Shown in pieces: positions 40,086 to 50,200 of a DNA stretch of 64,000 nt. The stretch comes from Isochrysis galbana (lineage: Eukaryota; Haptophyta; Isochrysidales; Isochrysidaceae): NCBI GenBank assembly GCA_018136815.1, contig CM030940.1, forward strand, positions 1,483,813 to 1,547,812, given 5' to 3'. Below the pieces are notes generated by a model, which saw only the letters and a program-made list of their open reading frames with translations, was not told the origin of the DNA and searched no databases. The translations under genes and the position numbers were made by a program. Position 1 is the stretch's first letter; each line of letters opens with the position of its first letter.

Positions 40086-42219
40086 TGCGTTATGAGTTGT
40101 TCCTGGCGAAGTTTTTCTATTTGGGCGCCTCTCGGCCCCGGGCTAGCGCTTAGGTATATTGAGATTATGCGATATAGTTTTTCGTCTAGTTCTATGTCCA
40201 CCTTTATGCATCTCCCTTTTATGATTTCCACTACCGAGTCTACTCTAGGGATCACCCTGGCGCACGCGTCGCGAATCGCAATCGCGACTCCGCTTGCCGG
40301 GTCCGCTAGCTCTCCCGGCGAGACAAACCAATGCCAGCCTAGGAGGGTCGCCGTTCTGTGTGAGCGGTGATGCGAGCCGTCTTCGTACGCGTGCAGCTCT
40401 TGGAGGAGGAGTATGTCTACTCCCGCCTTACGCGCTTGAGATAGCACCGCGGCTAGTTTGCCGCCTTTGGTGCCGTTGATGTTGTATGTCGCGACCCGGA
40501 TCGGTCCTTCACCTGGGTACCCGAGGGTGGAGTCAAAGGTGAGCCTAGGGTGCGGTGGGTGGGCCGCGTCGCGGTCTATCGCATGCAGCCTTGCTAATAG
40601 GGCCGCCGCGCACTCTGGATGGAGGAAGAGGCACGACGGGCCGTTCAGACAGACCCCCGCGATCTTTTTGTGGGGGTGGAGGTGGCAGCGGATCGTGCAT
40701 TTGTTGTCGATCCATGCACCTGGAATTTCGTGCGAGAGGTTGCAGCGGACTCCGCGTTTGTTGCGAAGGCAGAGGCCTTGCTTGAAGCGTGCGCACGGCT
40801 TGGGTGGGTCTTTGCCCAGTGCCTCGCGAGCCGACTTGGGGCGGGGGGTGGTCTTCCAGCCCTCCCTGCGCTCTTTGCGTTTTGCCGCCTCTGCATCGCA
40901 TCCGCAGAGGCGGTGCATGGGGGTTAAGCCATGGGCTACTTCTGGGCGCCAGCCCTTGCATCCTTTGGTGCTGCCGTGTATCATTAGCTTGTGGCCCGAT
41001 TGCAGCGCTTGGGGCATCTGCAACGGTTTGCACGCGCGGATCGCGTAGTTGACCGGCACCGCTTTGTTGTCGATGATTAGGATCAGCTTGCGCGGAAAGT
41101 TGCCCGCTAGGAAGTTACCTTGGACCGCTGAAATGTAGATGTGCCAGCGCGTGGAGTGAGCTACCTTGGAAAAGAAGGTGCCGGACTCGCCTTCGAGCTT
41201 CATGCGTTCACGATTCCCCTTAAGGAAGGTGAAGCCTTCTTTCTCGATGGCCTTGACGATTACGCTCAGCGTGATGACGGAGGCTTGTGCTAGCCCCTCT
41301 GCTTCGATTACGACGTGGGCCGCCACGTCTTGGAGTGCCTCATACAGCGCTTTGCGCGACGAGGAGCCTTTCGTGTTGAGTTTGTTTTCGATAGATTCGA
41401 ACTTGATTTTCACCTTGACTTCGACGTTGTGGACCTTGATCGTGGTGTGCTCGCCGTAACGAGTTTGGAATTGCATCATGCAGTCTTCGTTCACCCCGAT
41501 GTGCCATGGGCCCTTCGAGGATCGGGCCCAGAAGTCGGGCTCGGGGTCCACACCCTCGAGTTCGAGTAGAAGCTCGACAATGGCGGCGTAGACCGTCGTG
41601 TCGAGTAAGGTGAGGTCGCCCTCTTGATGGAACGACATGTCGTACGTGGCATCTGTGTTCACATTGGTGTCCTCATCTTCTGAGTCTGGCTCCTGAGGTG
41701 CAGGAAGGGGCAGGTTGATGGTGAGTGTCACGGGGCCAAGAGGTTGGGAGAGAGGGTGTTGTGTTGCTTTTGGGGCAGGGTTTGCCTTCGGCTCCCTGTT
41801 GGCCAGTCTTCCCTGCTTCTCCAAGGGGGTGTGCTGTACGTTTTGTCATTGGATGTTGTCATGTTGTTGTGCCCATAGGGGCCACCCGGCCTCGAGTCGC
41901 GCTGCCGTGGCAGCGCGACCGTCACCGGGGTGGGAGGGGCCTCTGCCATAAGGCATGCCCATGGAGGATGTGGCAGTGTGATCGTGGTGGTTGGGTGGTG
42001 GAGACTGCAGCCTGCCTGCCCCCATGGGGGTGGCCAGCATGGCTGCCTTGTTGGGTGTGGCCGAGGCCACGGGCCGCGGGGTGCGACCGGGGTCGCACAC
42101 ACCTGCTCGGCCTCTGGCGGCGGACGCGGCCGCTTCGACTGCGACAGGTCCATGGGGGCTGGGGGGCCGCCCTCGGCGGGGGGCCCGAAGGAGAGGAGAG
42201 GCTCGCTGGCGCGCTCCAT
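40040..42219 (-). pseudogene. LINE ORF: N-terminal domain, CCCH-like zinc fingers, AP endonuclease
   Basis: A first frame (ATG 42219, 'MERASEPLLSFGPPAEGG') overlaps the main frame (to 41,824) in another phase, so a frameshift separates them. The main frame encodes about 300 residues of unknown N-terminal domain. Two Cys/His clusters follow: 'CARFKQGLCLRNKRGVRCNL' then SHE, and 'HKKIAGVCLNGPSCLFLHPE'. These look like CCCH rather than the CCHC knuckles usual in LINEs. Then comes an APE-type endonuclease ('IRVATYNINGTKGGKLAAVL', 'VDILLLQELH', 'SGVAIAIRD', 'YRIISIYLSAS'). The frame breaks at 'TPTLMG', where one extra G in the GGGGG run at about 40,064 would restore 'MGGDFNCVEN'. Confidence 0.8.
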
Positions 42220-42242
42220 CGCGTCTAACTATAAAGTTAGTT

Positions 42243-42420
42243 GCTGACAGACGGACAGAGCCCGACGGACTGATGACACGGCACCACACTCACATCAACA
42301 CTCTCCACACTGACATATCCTCAACACGGCACGCACAGAAACTTGCTGACAAACCGAACAAGGGGGAGAATGCCGACAAGAGAGCGGCACGGGGCGACAG
42401 ACGATAGGGGGAGAGCTGCG
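42243..42420 (+). repeat. Dispersed repeat R3, right half
   Basis: It continues repeat R3 after the LINE: 'CACATCAACACTCTCCACAC' and 'GAGAATGCCGACAAGAGAGC' match 6,757-6,860. Confidence 0.75.
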
Positions 42421-42505
42421 CCGCAAGGCGGGTTGGGAGGGCACGAGAGGAGAGAGGAGGGAGAGGGCTAGATAGAGCGATGTAAGCGTGTTTCTATGGC
42501 TGCGC

Positions 42506-43413
42506 ATGCAATAAATCATTAGCAACTAAGTTTATACTTAGTTCGCCCATGGGGGGGCACGAGCCCCCCTCTCTCTCCACTCCTCCCCTGCCATGGGGGA
42601 GGAACCACCCACTCTCCTGGCACGCCTGATGGCTTGCCAGGAGCACACTGCCATGCTGACCCATTCCTCTCCCCACAGGCACGCCTGACTCGCCCGCCCT
42701 GGCCTGTCGTGGCCAGCCCATCCCTCTGACCAGCCCCTCCTCCCCCTGGGCCCCCCTGTTCAGGACCCCCCAGCCAGCTCCAGTCGACCCGCAGGGGCTC
42801 GGAGCGCCAGCGAGGGAGAGGCAGGAGGGGCCAGGGCCATGCCCCAGCCTCACCTGCCCCCTGAGCTGCGCTCCCAGGCCCCTGCTGGCCACCTGGGGAC
42901 CTGAAGAGGGGCCGCAGGCGCGCGCCATGGGCCCCGCCGCAGGGAAGAGAGGAGGAAAAGGGAAGAGGGAGGGGAGGGGGGAGCGGCAGCTCCCCCCTCC
43001 GGCAGAAACGTGTCTTCTCGCCCCGTTTGGGTAAGAGAAGACGGGGGCGCCAGAGCCAGGAGGGAAGGGCCGCGGCTCGCCGCGGCCACTCGCTCTAGCG
43101 AGGGAGATTAGCGCTTCTGGGCTCCTATCTCACGAGTGCCCCCCCCCCCCCCCGCGTTGCTTTTACCCGAAAGGGGTTTTCCCCCAGCGTGGACTCGAGG
43201 AGAGGACGCGCTGGGGTGCGCGGGGCCGGTGCATGCACTGGGGGGAGGACAAATATCGAGGGGAGGGGGCAGTGCCCCCACCCCCCGGTATCACTCGGAC
43301 ACCTGGCCCGTCAGGCATGGCGGGATTCCGGGACTGAGACGTTATGTCCAATTAGCTAGTGGGGTTGGCTAGGATATAACATTGATTATTATTATGCAAT
43401 AAATCATTAGCAA
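42506..43413 (+). mobile_element. Short LINE-related element R1 with 20-bp TSD
   Basis: The direct repeat ATGCAATAAATCATTAGCAA at 42,506-42,525 and 43,394-43,413 encloses an element of about 868 bases. The hairpin AACTAAGTTTATACTTAGTT (42,524-42,543, overlapping the duplication by two bases) and an ATG block lead it. The first ~450 bases match the R1 copy at 55,787. The 3' end here is different, '...TTGATTATTATT'. There is no reverse transcriptase, so it is a non-autonomous passenger. Confidence 0.85.
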
Positions 43414-43786
43414 AAGGTTTTTCCCCCATGAGCGCACCGACCACCCGCACCACACAGTACGATGAACATGTGAACATGGCGGGATAGGGCGTAGGATTGT
43501 GGTCGCGTTACAGCACATTACACATGCGCATGCACCATCCACACGGTGGTGGCGGGATGCGGTCGCGCCACACGATACACACCTGGGCGAGATGTTTTGC
43601 CACCAAAGCCATGCAAGTCCGCACAGAGACGGCAGCGGAAGGAAAGGGGAGGGGGCTAAGGGAAGACGAGGTGCGCACAGCCCAACCATTGCTCAACTGC
43701 CTCAGATCAGCACGGCGCCGCTGGCGGCTTCCCACACAGTTCAGAGGGCCGCGCCTGCGCGCACTAGGGGACGCGTCCCTGCCACG

Positions 43787-44995
43787 TCAACGCTGCAGCG
43801 TGCCGGCAGCGACTTGCCTCCAAAAGTTGCGGTGGGCTTGGGCGCGCTGAGCCTTAACGGCTTGCAAGATTTTGGGCCGCGCCTCCCAATTCTTTTTGCA
43901 AGAGAGATCGATCCCCTCTAACTCCCATGGCTCCAGCTTTCCCTTCCACTGGTTCTCGACCTCGTCCACGTTGCGCGCCCCCGTGCCCCACCGGTCGTAG
44001 CCTCGCTGGCCGGACTGTGCGCCGCCATGGCTGCTGGCGGAGAAGCGCGAGTCAACAAAGTCGAGCACTATTTGGGGCACCGGCCGCTTAAGATGCCGGT
44101 CGTATATGCCGCGAATGACGGCCTGGGGCGAGCGCACAAACTCGGTGAAATTGAGCAGCTCGTAATGGCCCGGGTGAAGCATGCCCGTCTGCTTGTCTTT
44201 GGAGGTGGCTGTGCAGAGGGAGGCAGCCCATTGCTTGGCGCCCTGTACACCCATCGTCGCGTTGGGCACCCAGAAGGCCACCTCGCGTCCATGCATTCCA
44301 GCGGCGTCACCGCCACGTGTCGGCCCCCCAACGTGTTTGCGCGAGGCGTAGACAGCCCTCGGATCGCGGACCAAGTGGAGCACAATGGGCTTTGGTAGGC
44401 CGAGCGATGCGGACACGTTGTAGAGCGCATCGAGCCTGCCGTTGAGCCTAACCGTTTTGATCGCGCGCTGCGGCTTCGCGAGGCACTCGCGCCGGTCGGC
44501 GAGCGCCTTGTCAACAGCGTTCTGCGCCAGGTTAGGCCGAGCGTAGCTGCTGTGCCACGCCGCGCCCTTGTCGGTCGCGAGCCACTGCCCTCGCTGGCCG
44601 TACAGGTCAAGCTCCTGGTACCATAAGGCCTGGAGCGGCATCGTGTCGCAAGCGAGGAGTGCAGCGAGGAGCATAGCGTCCCTATGAGGGCAGCGCGGCT
44701 CAAGTGACGGGCTCGCCTGCCACGGGTCCCGGCACCGGCCCCCTTCAAGGTGTATGATCTGCCACGGAAGCTCACGGACTGCCTTGAGTGGCTCGTATAC
44801 CGTCCAAAGCAGCGGGTCTCGCGAGAGGATCTCGAGGAGGAGAGTGGAGCCCGAGCGGCCGTGCGAGTGGATTACAATGGGAGGATACATAGTGCTCGCA
44901 CCGTGCTCCGCCAGAGCACGCCGCTCCATAGGAGAGGAGGACGACGGGAAGGAGGAGGAGGAGGAGAGGAGCGGCGCGTGGGCCACACCCGCCAT
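43787..44995 (-). CDS. Carbohydrate sulfotransferase (CHST/GST family)
   Basis: Transfers sulfate from PAPS to a sugar hydroxyl, normally in the Golgi lumen. A single exon of 402 residues from ATG 44995. Residues 41-57 carry the 5'-phosphosulfate loop, 'VIHSHGRSGSTLLLEIL'. Residues 204-219 carry the 3'-phosphate site, 'IVLHLVRDPRAVYASR', with the conserved Arg and downstream Ser. 'YEPL' after the loop and 'KTVRLNG' before the second motif fit the carbohydrate 6-O-sulfotransferase group. The N-terminus is Ser-rich with no clear membrane anchor, so either an upstream exon is missed or the protein is anchored differently. Substrate cannot be inferred; algal sulfated polysaccharides are the obvious candidates. 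Confidence 0.85.
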   Translation of the reverse strand: MAGVAHAPLLSSSSSFPSSSSPMERRALAEHGASTMYPPIVIHSHGRSGSTLLLEILSRDPLLWTVYEPLKAVRELPWQIIHLEGGRCRDPWQASPSLEPRCPHRDAMLLAALLACDTMPLQALWYQELDLYGQRGQWLATDKGAAWHSSYARPNLAQNAVDKALADRRECLAKPQRAIKTVRLNGRLDALYNVSASLGLPKPIVLHLVRDPRAVYASRKHVGGPTRGGDAAGMHGREVAFWVPNATMGVQGAKQWAASLCTATSKDKQTGMLHPGHYELLNFTEFVRSPQAVIRGIYDRHLKRPVPQIVLDFVDSRFSASSHGGAQSGQRGYDRWGTGARNVDEVENQWKGKLEPWELEGIDLSCKKNWEARPKILQAVKAQRAQAHRNFWRQVAAGTLQR

Positions 44996-45611
44996 CGCGT
45001 GACCTTCACACTTCCCTATGAGAAGCCCCTTTGAGGCAGGGAGAGACCCAGATTTGGCCTCTCGTCTCCTTGCTTCTTTCTACTTACTACTTCAAGTCTT
45101 TCTTCCTTTTCATCGAGAGCGAGAGGCTGCCGCTTCGTGCGCGTGCCCGCTTCATGGGCATACCCCTGTTCCCCCCCAGCGCCCCATGGCCCCGAGGAAG
45201 CGTGCAACCAAGTTCAAACCCGCCCGTGGGCACTACACCGTCCAGGCCTGCAGGCCTGCGGCCTGCCCACTGCTCACTGTCACTGTTTCCGAGTCCACAT
45301 AGCGAGATGATCCAGTCTCCAGTCTTGAATGAAAGGGTGACCAGGTGTCAGGTGTGGTGGGGCATGCGGCAGGCGCACGCGCCGCAGGAGAGAGCGAAGA
45401 GAGAGCGGAGAGTGGGAAAGCGGAACCCGTCGGTCCCCGTACCGGGGATTCAACGATATAGCCGCGCCCTGTTTGCGTTAGCATTAGCAAACGCAAACGC
45501 GGGCGGAGGGCGGAGTGACGGAGTGGAGAAGGTCAAAAGGTGATAAATGCGGCAACCTGAGGTCCAGATTTTTTCACTGCCAACCAACCCCCCCATGTTC
45601 CATGTTGTAAT
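44996..45611. other. Intergenic, no gene seen
   Basis: Upstream flank of the sulfotransferase gene. Short frames on both strands have no recognisable features. Confidence 0.4.
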
Positions 45612-46086
45612 AAAACTATTAATTAGGGCCAGGCGGAAATATTCCGAAAAACTTGCCCAAATATTCCGCGAAGATATCCCATTCATATCCTAGGAGGCCA
45701 CCCAAATATCCCAAAAATATGCCGACCTGGTGAGTTTTGTTTTGGCTCGAGCACTTGAGCACGCGTGAAATAGGCCGAAGCTGCGCATATGTGCCAAGCA
45801 AGCTAGTGGAGCACTGGGGAGGGCAGGGCTGGGCAAGGCGGAGCCATACCTCTAGCAGGCATCGCTCGCGCGCGGGGGGGGAGGGGACGGCACGCGCTCT
45901 CAGCAGTAAGGGTTTCTTGTTGTACATGGGGGTTTTGTTTTTACACTCCCTCCAGGAGCAGCCCAAATATCCTACTCATATCCTGAAATATCCTAAAATA
46001 TCCCGCGAGCCGATAGCCGATAGCCGATAGCCGCCCAAATATCCCGGGAAATATTCGGAATATTTCCGCCTGGCCCTAAAAACTAT
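45612..46086. mobile_element. MITE with hAT-like ends
   Basis: The inverted ends begin TAGGGCCAGGCGGAAAT at 45,624 and, inverted, at 46,078, agreeing for about 25 bases. AAAACTAT occurs at 45,612-45,619 and 46,079-46,086, consistent with an 8-bp target duplication, but four extra bases (TAAT) separate it from the left end. Subterminal CCCAAATATCC motifs repeat many times. A GCCGATA triplet repeat lies near 46,012-46,033. There is no coding capacity. TAGGGCC ends plus repeated subterminal motifs match the layout of the complete hAT at 24 kb. Confidence 0.7.
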
Positions 46087-46149
46087 AGAAGTATATAGAA
46101 GCTAGAAGCACCCAATCTTTGGAGTTTGGAGGGTAGACTGGGGACTCGC

Positions 46150-46716
46150 CGTCCCTCATTTGAGGGACTCCTCCTTGGTCCTTGGCAAGCTCAGCGAGGT
46201 GCGAGGTGCAAAACCCCCCCTCTCCCTCTCTCTCTCCGTTCTCTTCCATCTCTGTCCCTGCGGCGCGGCGCCATGCGGCGCGCCACGGCCTGCTCTCAAA
46301 GGTCCTTTGGGGGCTCCCAGAGGGCCAGCCAGGGCAGCTCAAGGGGCAGTGGAGGCTAGGGCTCAGCCCTTGGCCCCTGCCCCCCCCCTGCCTCTCCCAC
46401 GCTTGCCTCGCTGGCCATGGGAGCCGCCCGAAGTCCTCTGTCTACCTGGCGAGCAGGGATGGGGGGGGGAGTCAGCTCGAGGGCAGGCCCAGTCCGGGCG
46501 TGGGAGTGCGAATCGCGGCCCGCGCCCACTGTGGGTCGGGCTGGGCCAGAGTGATGATTATTTATGAGTGCCGCAGCCCGCAGCCTGCAGCCCTTGCCAC
46601 AGGGCAGGGGCGGGGGTTGATCGTACGAGGGCTCACCCCGGGGGGGGTCCGCGATGGAGAGATGGAGAGAGGGGGGCGCGAGGCCACCATTGACCCCCAC
46701 TTATAAAAAGTAGGTT
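46150..46716 (-). mobile_element. LINE-related repeat R2, inverted copy
   Basis: On the minus strand it starts with the hairpin (46,716-46,694, TTAT loop), then TCAATGGTGGCC, and follows the R2 sequence at 5,205. It continues with a G/C-rich interior resembling R1 ('CCAGCGAGGCAAGCGTGGGAG') and ends close to the MITE. No TSD was found. Confidence 0.6.
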
Positions 46717-47226
46717 GAGAGTTCCGCGGCTTAGATTTGTTGTGGATTAGAATTAGGTTCCCGGACTACGATGTGCGTTGCTGATGAGTTTTCCTTTTGT
46801 CTTGTGGCAGTTATGAGTCTGAGGTTTTCGGGGGGGGGGCGGAGTGCGGTTTGGTCCTAGGCGAGTTTCTCGGCGAGATCGAGCGCGTTCGTTACGGCTA
46901 TGGCTATGTATGGCTATGGCTATGGCTATGGCTACGGCGATGGTGATGGCGATGGGGGATGGGGATGGGGGGGTGTTAGTGTTGGAGTTTTCTGGTAGGT
47001 GCTTGCTTAACCCTTGTGCTGAGGGACCTATGCCCTTGACGGCAACGGAGCCCCTACCTCGCGATGGGGGTATGCGTGGTTGGTGCATGGCTCGTCCGAT
47101 GTATGTGGCTAGGGCTAGGTGTGATAGCTAAAAAGACGCTCTACAAGACTACAATTCTCGAAGGGTAGCCAGCGTTTTACAATACTACACCGATCCTCGC
47201 GGCCGCCGTCGCGCGCGGCGGTCTCC
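46717..47226. other. Promoter-side region of the Prp40-like gene
   Basis: 46,889-46,945 is a GGCTAT hexamer repeat passing into GGCGAT/GGGGAT. 47,036-47,130 is the same ~95-base repeat as 23,096-23,190. No gene is seen. Confidence 0.55.
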
Positions 47227-50200
47227 ATGTCCGACGGCGCGGTCGAGGGGGGCGGCGCGCCGGCGCTGCCTGCGCTTCAGGCAGGGAAGCAGAGGGCCGA
47301 GGCGATGCTTCGTTCGGGGGATCTCTCGGACGAACAGCGCCAGCACGCTGTTGCCGAGCTACAGCACCACAAGGCAGCGATCCGAGCGCTGCAGAATCTT
47401 CCACAGAGCGCCAATCCGTTTGGGGCAGCGTACTCTGGCCCTGGCGCTGCTCAGCCGCCGGCCGCCAGCGCGATGGGGACGCAGCCGTGGCATCTGAACG
47501 AGCAACACCATCGGCTGATGCAGCCACAGCAGCCTCACGCGCCCACCGCGCAGAGTCAGCAGCACTTGCAGAATTTTCATCTGCACCATCCACATGGCGC
47601 AATGCAGATGCCAATGCCGATGGGGATGCCTCCGCCCGGGATGGCGCCGACGATGATGGCGGCAGCACCTGTACTCCACCCCGGTATGATACCTCCGATT
47701 GGAATGCTGCAGTCGCCGGCGCCTTACCCAGGGACCATCCCGTCGGGATACGCGCAGCACCCAGGCATGCCCCTGCCGCAACATCCTGACATGCAGCTTC
47801 CGCACGGCGCAGCGCCCCATGGCATGCAGTTTTCCGCCGTGCCCCCGCCTTCAGTCGCGCAGATGAGCCCTGCAATCCCGACATTGTCGTCGATGGCCCT
47901 CGGAGGAGTGCAAGGAGGCGCGCCCTCGGCTCAACAGCCTCCTGCCAATTGCGCTGCGTTAACAACTATACCACCAATGACATCGCGCCCGCCACCTGGT
48001 ATGCCTGTGCCGTCTGCTGTCCACGACGTGGCGGATAATGAACCTACCGCGGCGACGCCAGGCCCAGCCACCTCATCGGGCGAGCTGACCCCGGCGGTGC
48101 GCATTGCGGTAGACAAAGTTGCGCCGTTCGTTGCCCAACTGGGAGAGATGTTCCTCAAGCAGATGCAGCAGTCGCATGCTACCGATCCGACGTATGGCTT
48201 CCTGTTCCCAGGAGACTCTCCGGCACGCCATTACTACCTGGCTAAGCTGAGGGAGTGCGGAGGGATCGGATCTGGCTACACACCTGGCCCTACAACCTCC
48301 ACCAAGACGACGCAGCCCGATGTTCCGTCGTCCGTGGTCTCCAAGAAAATTGCCACAGAGTCGGCCGACCATGGCTGGCAAGAGCTGACTGAGCCAGCCA
48401 CTGGGCGCAAATACTACGCCAACAGGAAGACTGGCGTGACGACGTGGGTGAAGCCTGGGGCAATGGCGCTCGAGGGGAGCGTGACCGCATCTGGGGCCGT
48501 GCGCCAGGGACGCGAGCTGGCTGGATGGCGTGAGTGTGAGACAACGAGGGATGGGGCGACTCGATGTTACTACTACAATGCCACCTCGGGCGTCACGCAA
48601 TGGCAGAAACCAGACGAATTCGCGGTGGAGGAGCGGAAGGCCGCATCAGGCGAGGAAGCTCCGGCTCCAGAGGCGTCGGCCCAAGCCACGCCCGGCGGGG
48701 AGGACGCATCTCATGGGGAGGACGCAGGTACGGCGCCAGCACCGGACACAGCAGTTGTGCCTAACGATGATCGCCCCGCACTCTTGCCCGACGACGGTGT
48801 GAAGGACATCGAGGCGGAAGCCTTAAGGGCCAGCGTCCACGAGGTCGACGGCGACGCCGGCGGCGACGGTGCTGGTACCGGCGGAATGTCAAAGCGCGCG
48901 CGTCGAGAGGCGCGACGACGGGAACGCGAAGCCGAGGCGGAGCTCCGGAAGCGGGGACGGCTGGTGCCAATGCAACAACAGCCGGCGACGCCTCAAGGAG
49001 TCCTGAGACCCACCATGGATGCGGATGCATCAAGCACCGCAACGGTCAACCCCGAACAGGCATCCGAGGCACTACCAGGCGCCACGTCCCTTGATGCGGA
49101 GTCCGCCTTCCGCCAAATGCTGCGCGAGGTCTCTCAACAGCAGCCGCTCCTCCTCGAGATGGACTGGGACGTCGCCCTACGTCATTTCATGGAGGACAGC
49201 CGCTATAGCGCCATCAAGACACCCGCACAGCGCAAATCCATTTTCCTGGACTTCCAGGCGACGGAGGCGGACGCAGTGAGGGAAGCGGCGCGCGCACGGC
49301 GCGCCGAGGCAAGGCGAGCCTTCACGGCGATGCTCTGCGAGTGCAAAGATCTAGATCACCGTGATTCTCTTGCCCGCGCCAAGAGCTTGCTCGAGAAAGA
49401 TCCGCGATGGGGAGCGCTGCCCGCCCTGGACCGCGCCAACACATTCGAAGAGGCGCGTGCTGACATCCGGCGAGCCGAAGAGGATCGCGCTCGAGAAAGG
49501 GAAGTGCGATTGGCCGAGGCAGAGCTCGTCTTACGTGAGAAACTGTGTGGGATGGGCTTGAGACCGAGCGCGACTTGGGGTCAGGTTGCGGCCATGGATG
49601 CCGTAGCCATGGACTCGCGCATCGCTCTTCTAGGCGAGGAGAGGAAACGGCAGGTGTGGACCACTTTTCATACGGAACTCGTGCGCACAGAACGCGAAAA
49701 TGCCAAGGCAGGCTATGATGAATTGTTGGAGGAAGAAGCGGCAGCAGGGAGACTCAGGCCTTCATCCGAGTGGAGGGACCTCGGGGAACATTTGCTGGCG
49801 CAACCCCGGGCACGACGTCTCGCGGAGCTTCAGCCAGATGCTCCAATGGCTGCTTTCACTCGCTTTGTTGCTGCTCTTGCCGACCGTCGCAGGGCGGAAA
49901 TCGCGTACGGTGTAAGGCTCGCCATGCGCGCCGGCGAGCTTGGCAGCATGGCCGAACGCGAAGAGGTGTTCGCTGCTATGGAGAGTGTCGAAGCCGTGGA
50001 GCAAGAGCGGTCGCGGCGCCTGGCGGCGGCATCGCAGTCGAAGGAGGGCGACTCGGCAGAGCTACGTGCCAAACGGCTTGAGCTGCGCGAGGCTGAGGCT
50101 GCGCTCGAGGCGGTGAGCACGGAGGTGGAGGAGGCTGACCCAACGGGCGATATGCGGCGCGAAATCCGTGAGCGTGCCCACAAGTCGGGCGGCGCTGAAC

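Larger units (their letters stand above)
38465..42259 (-). mobile_element. LINE retrotransposon with 17-bp TSD, internally deleted
   Basis: The element runs 42,242 to 38,482 on the minus strand. It is bounded by the 17-base direct repeat GCTGACAGACGGACAGA (38,465-38,481 and 42,243-42,259). It starts with a hairpin (AACTAACTTTATAGTTAG) and the first ATG is only 23 bases in. It ends in '...GAATATTAAGAAG' followed by a run of T on the sense strand. Most of the reverse transcriptase after motif A, and any RNase H, is missing, although the 3' terminus is present. The deletion is therefore internal, unlike ordinary 5' truncation. The intact TSD and flanking R3 repeat make the insertion unambiguous. 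Confidence 0.92.

Noticed and set aside
46889-46945. GGCTAT repeat as telomeric sequence
   Set aside because: Short, interstitial, impure and not a known telomere motif.
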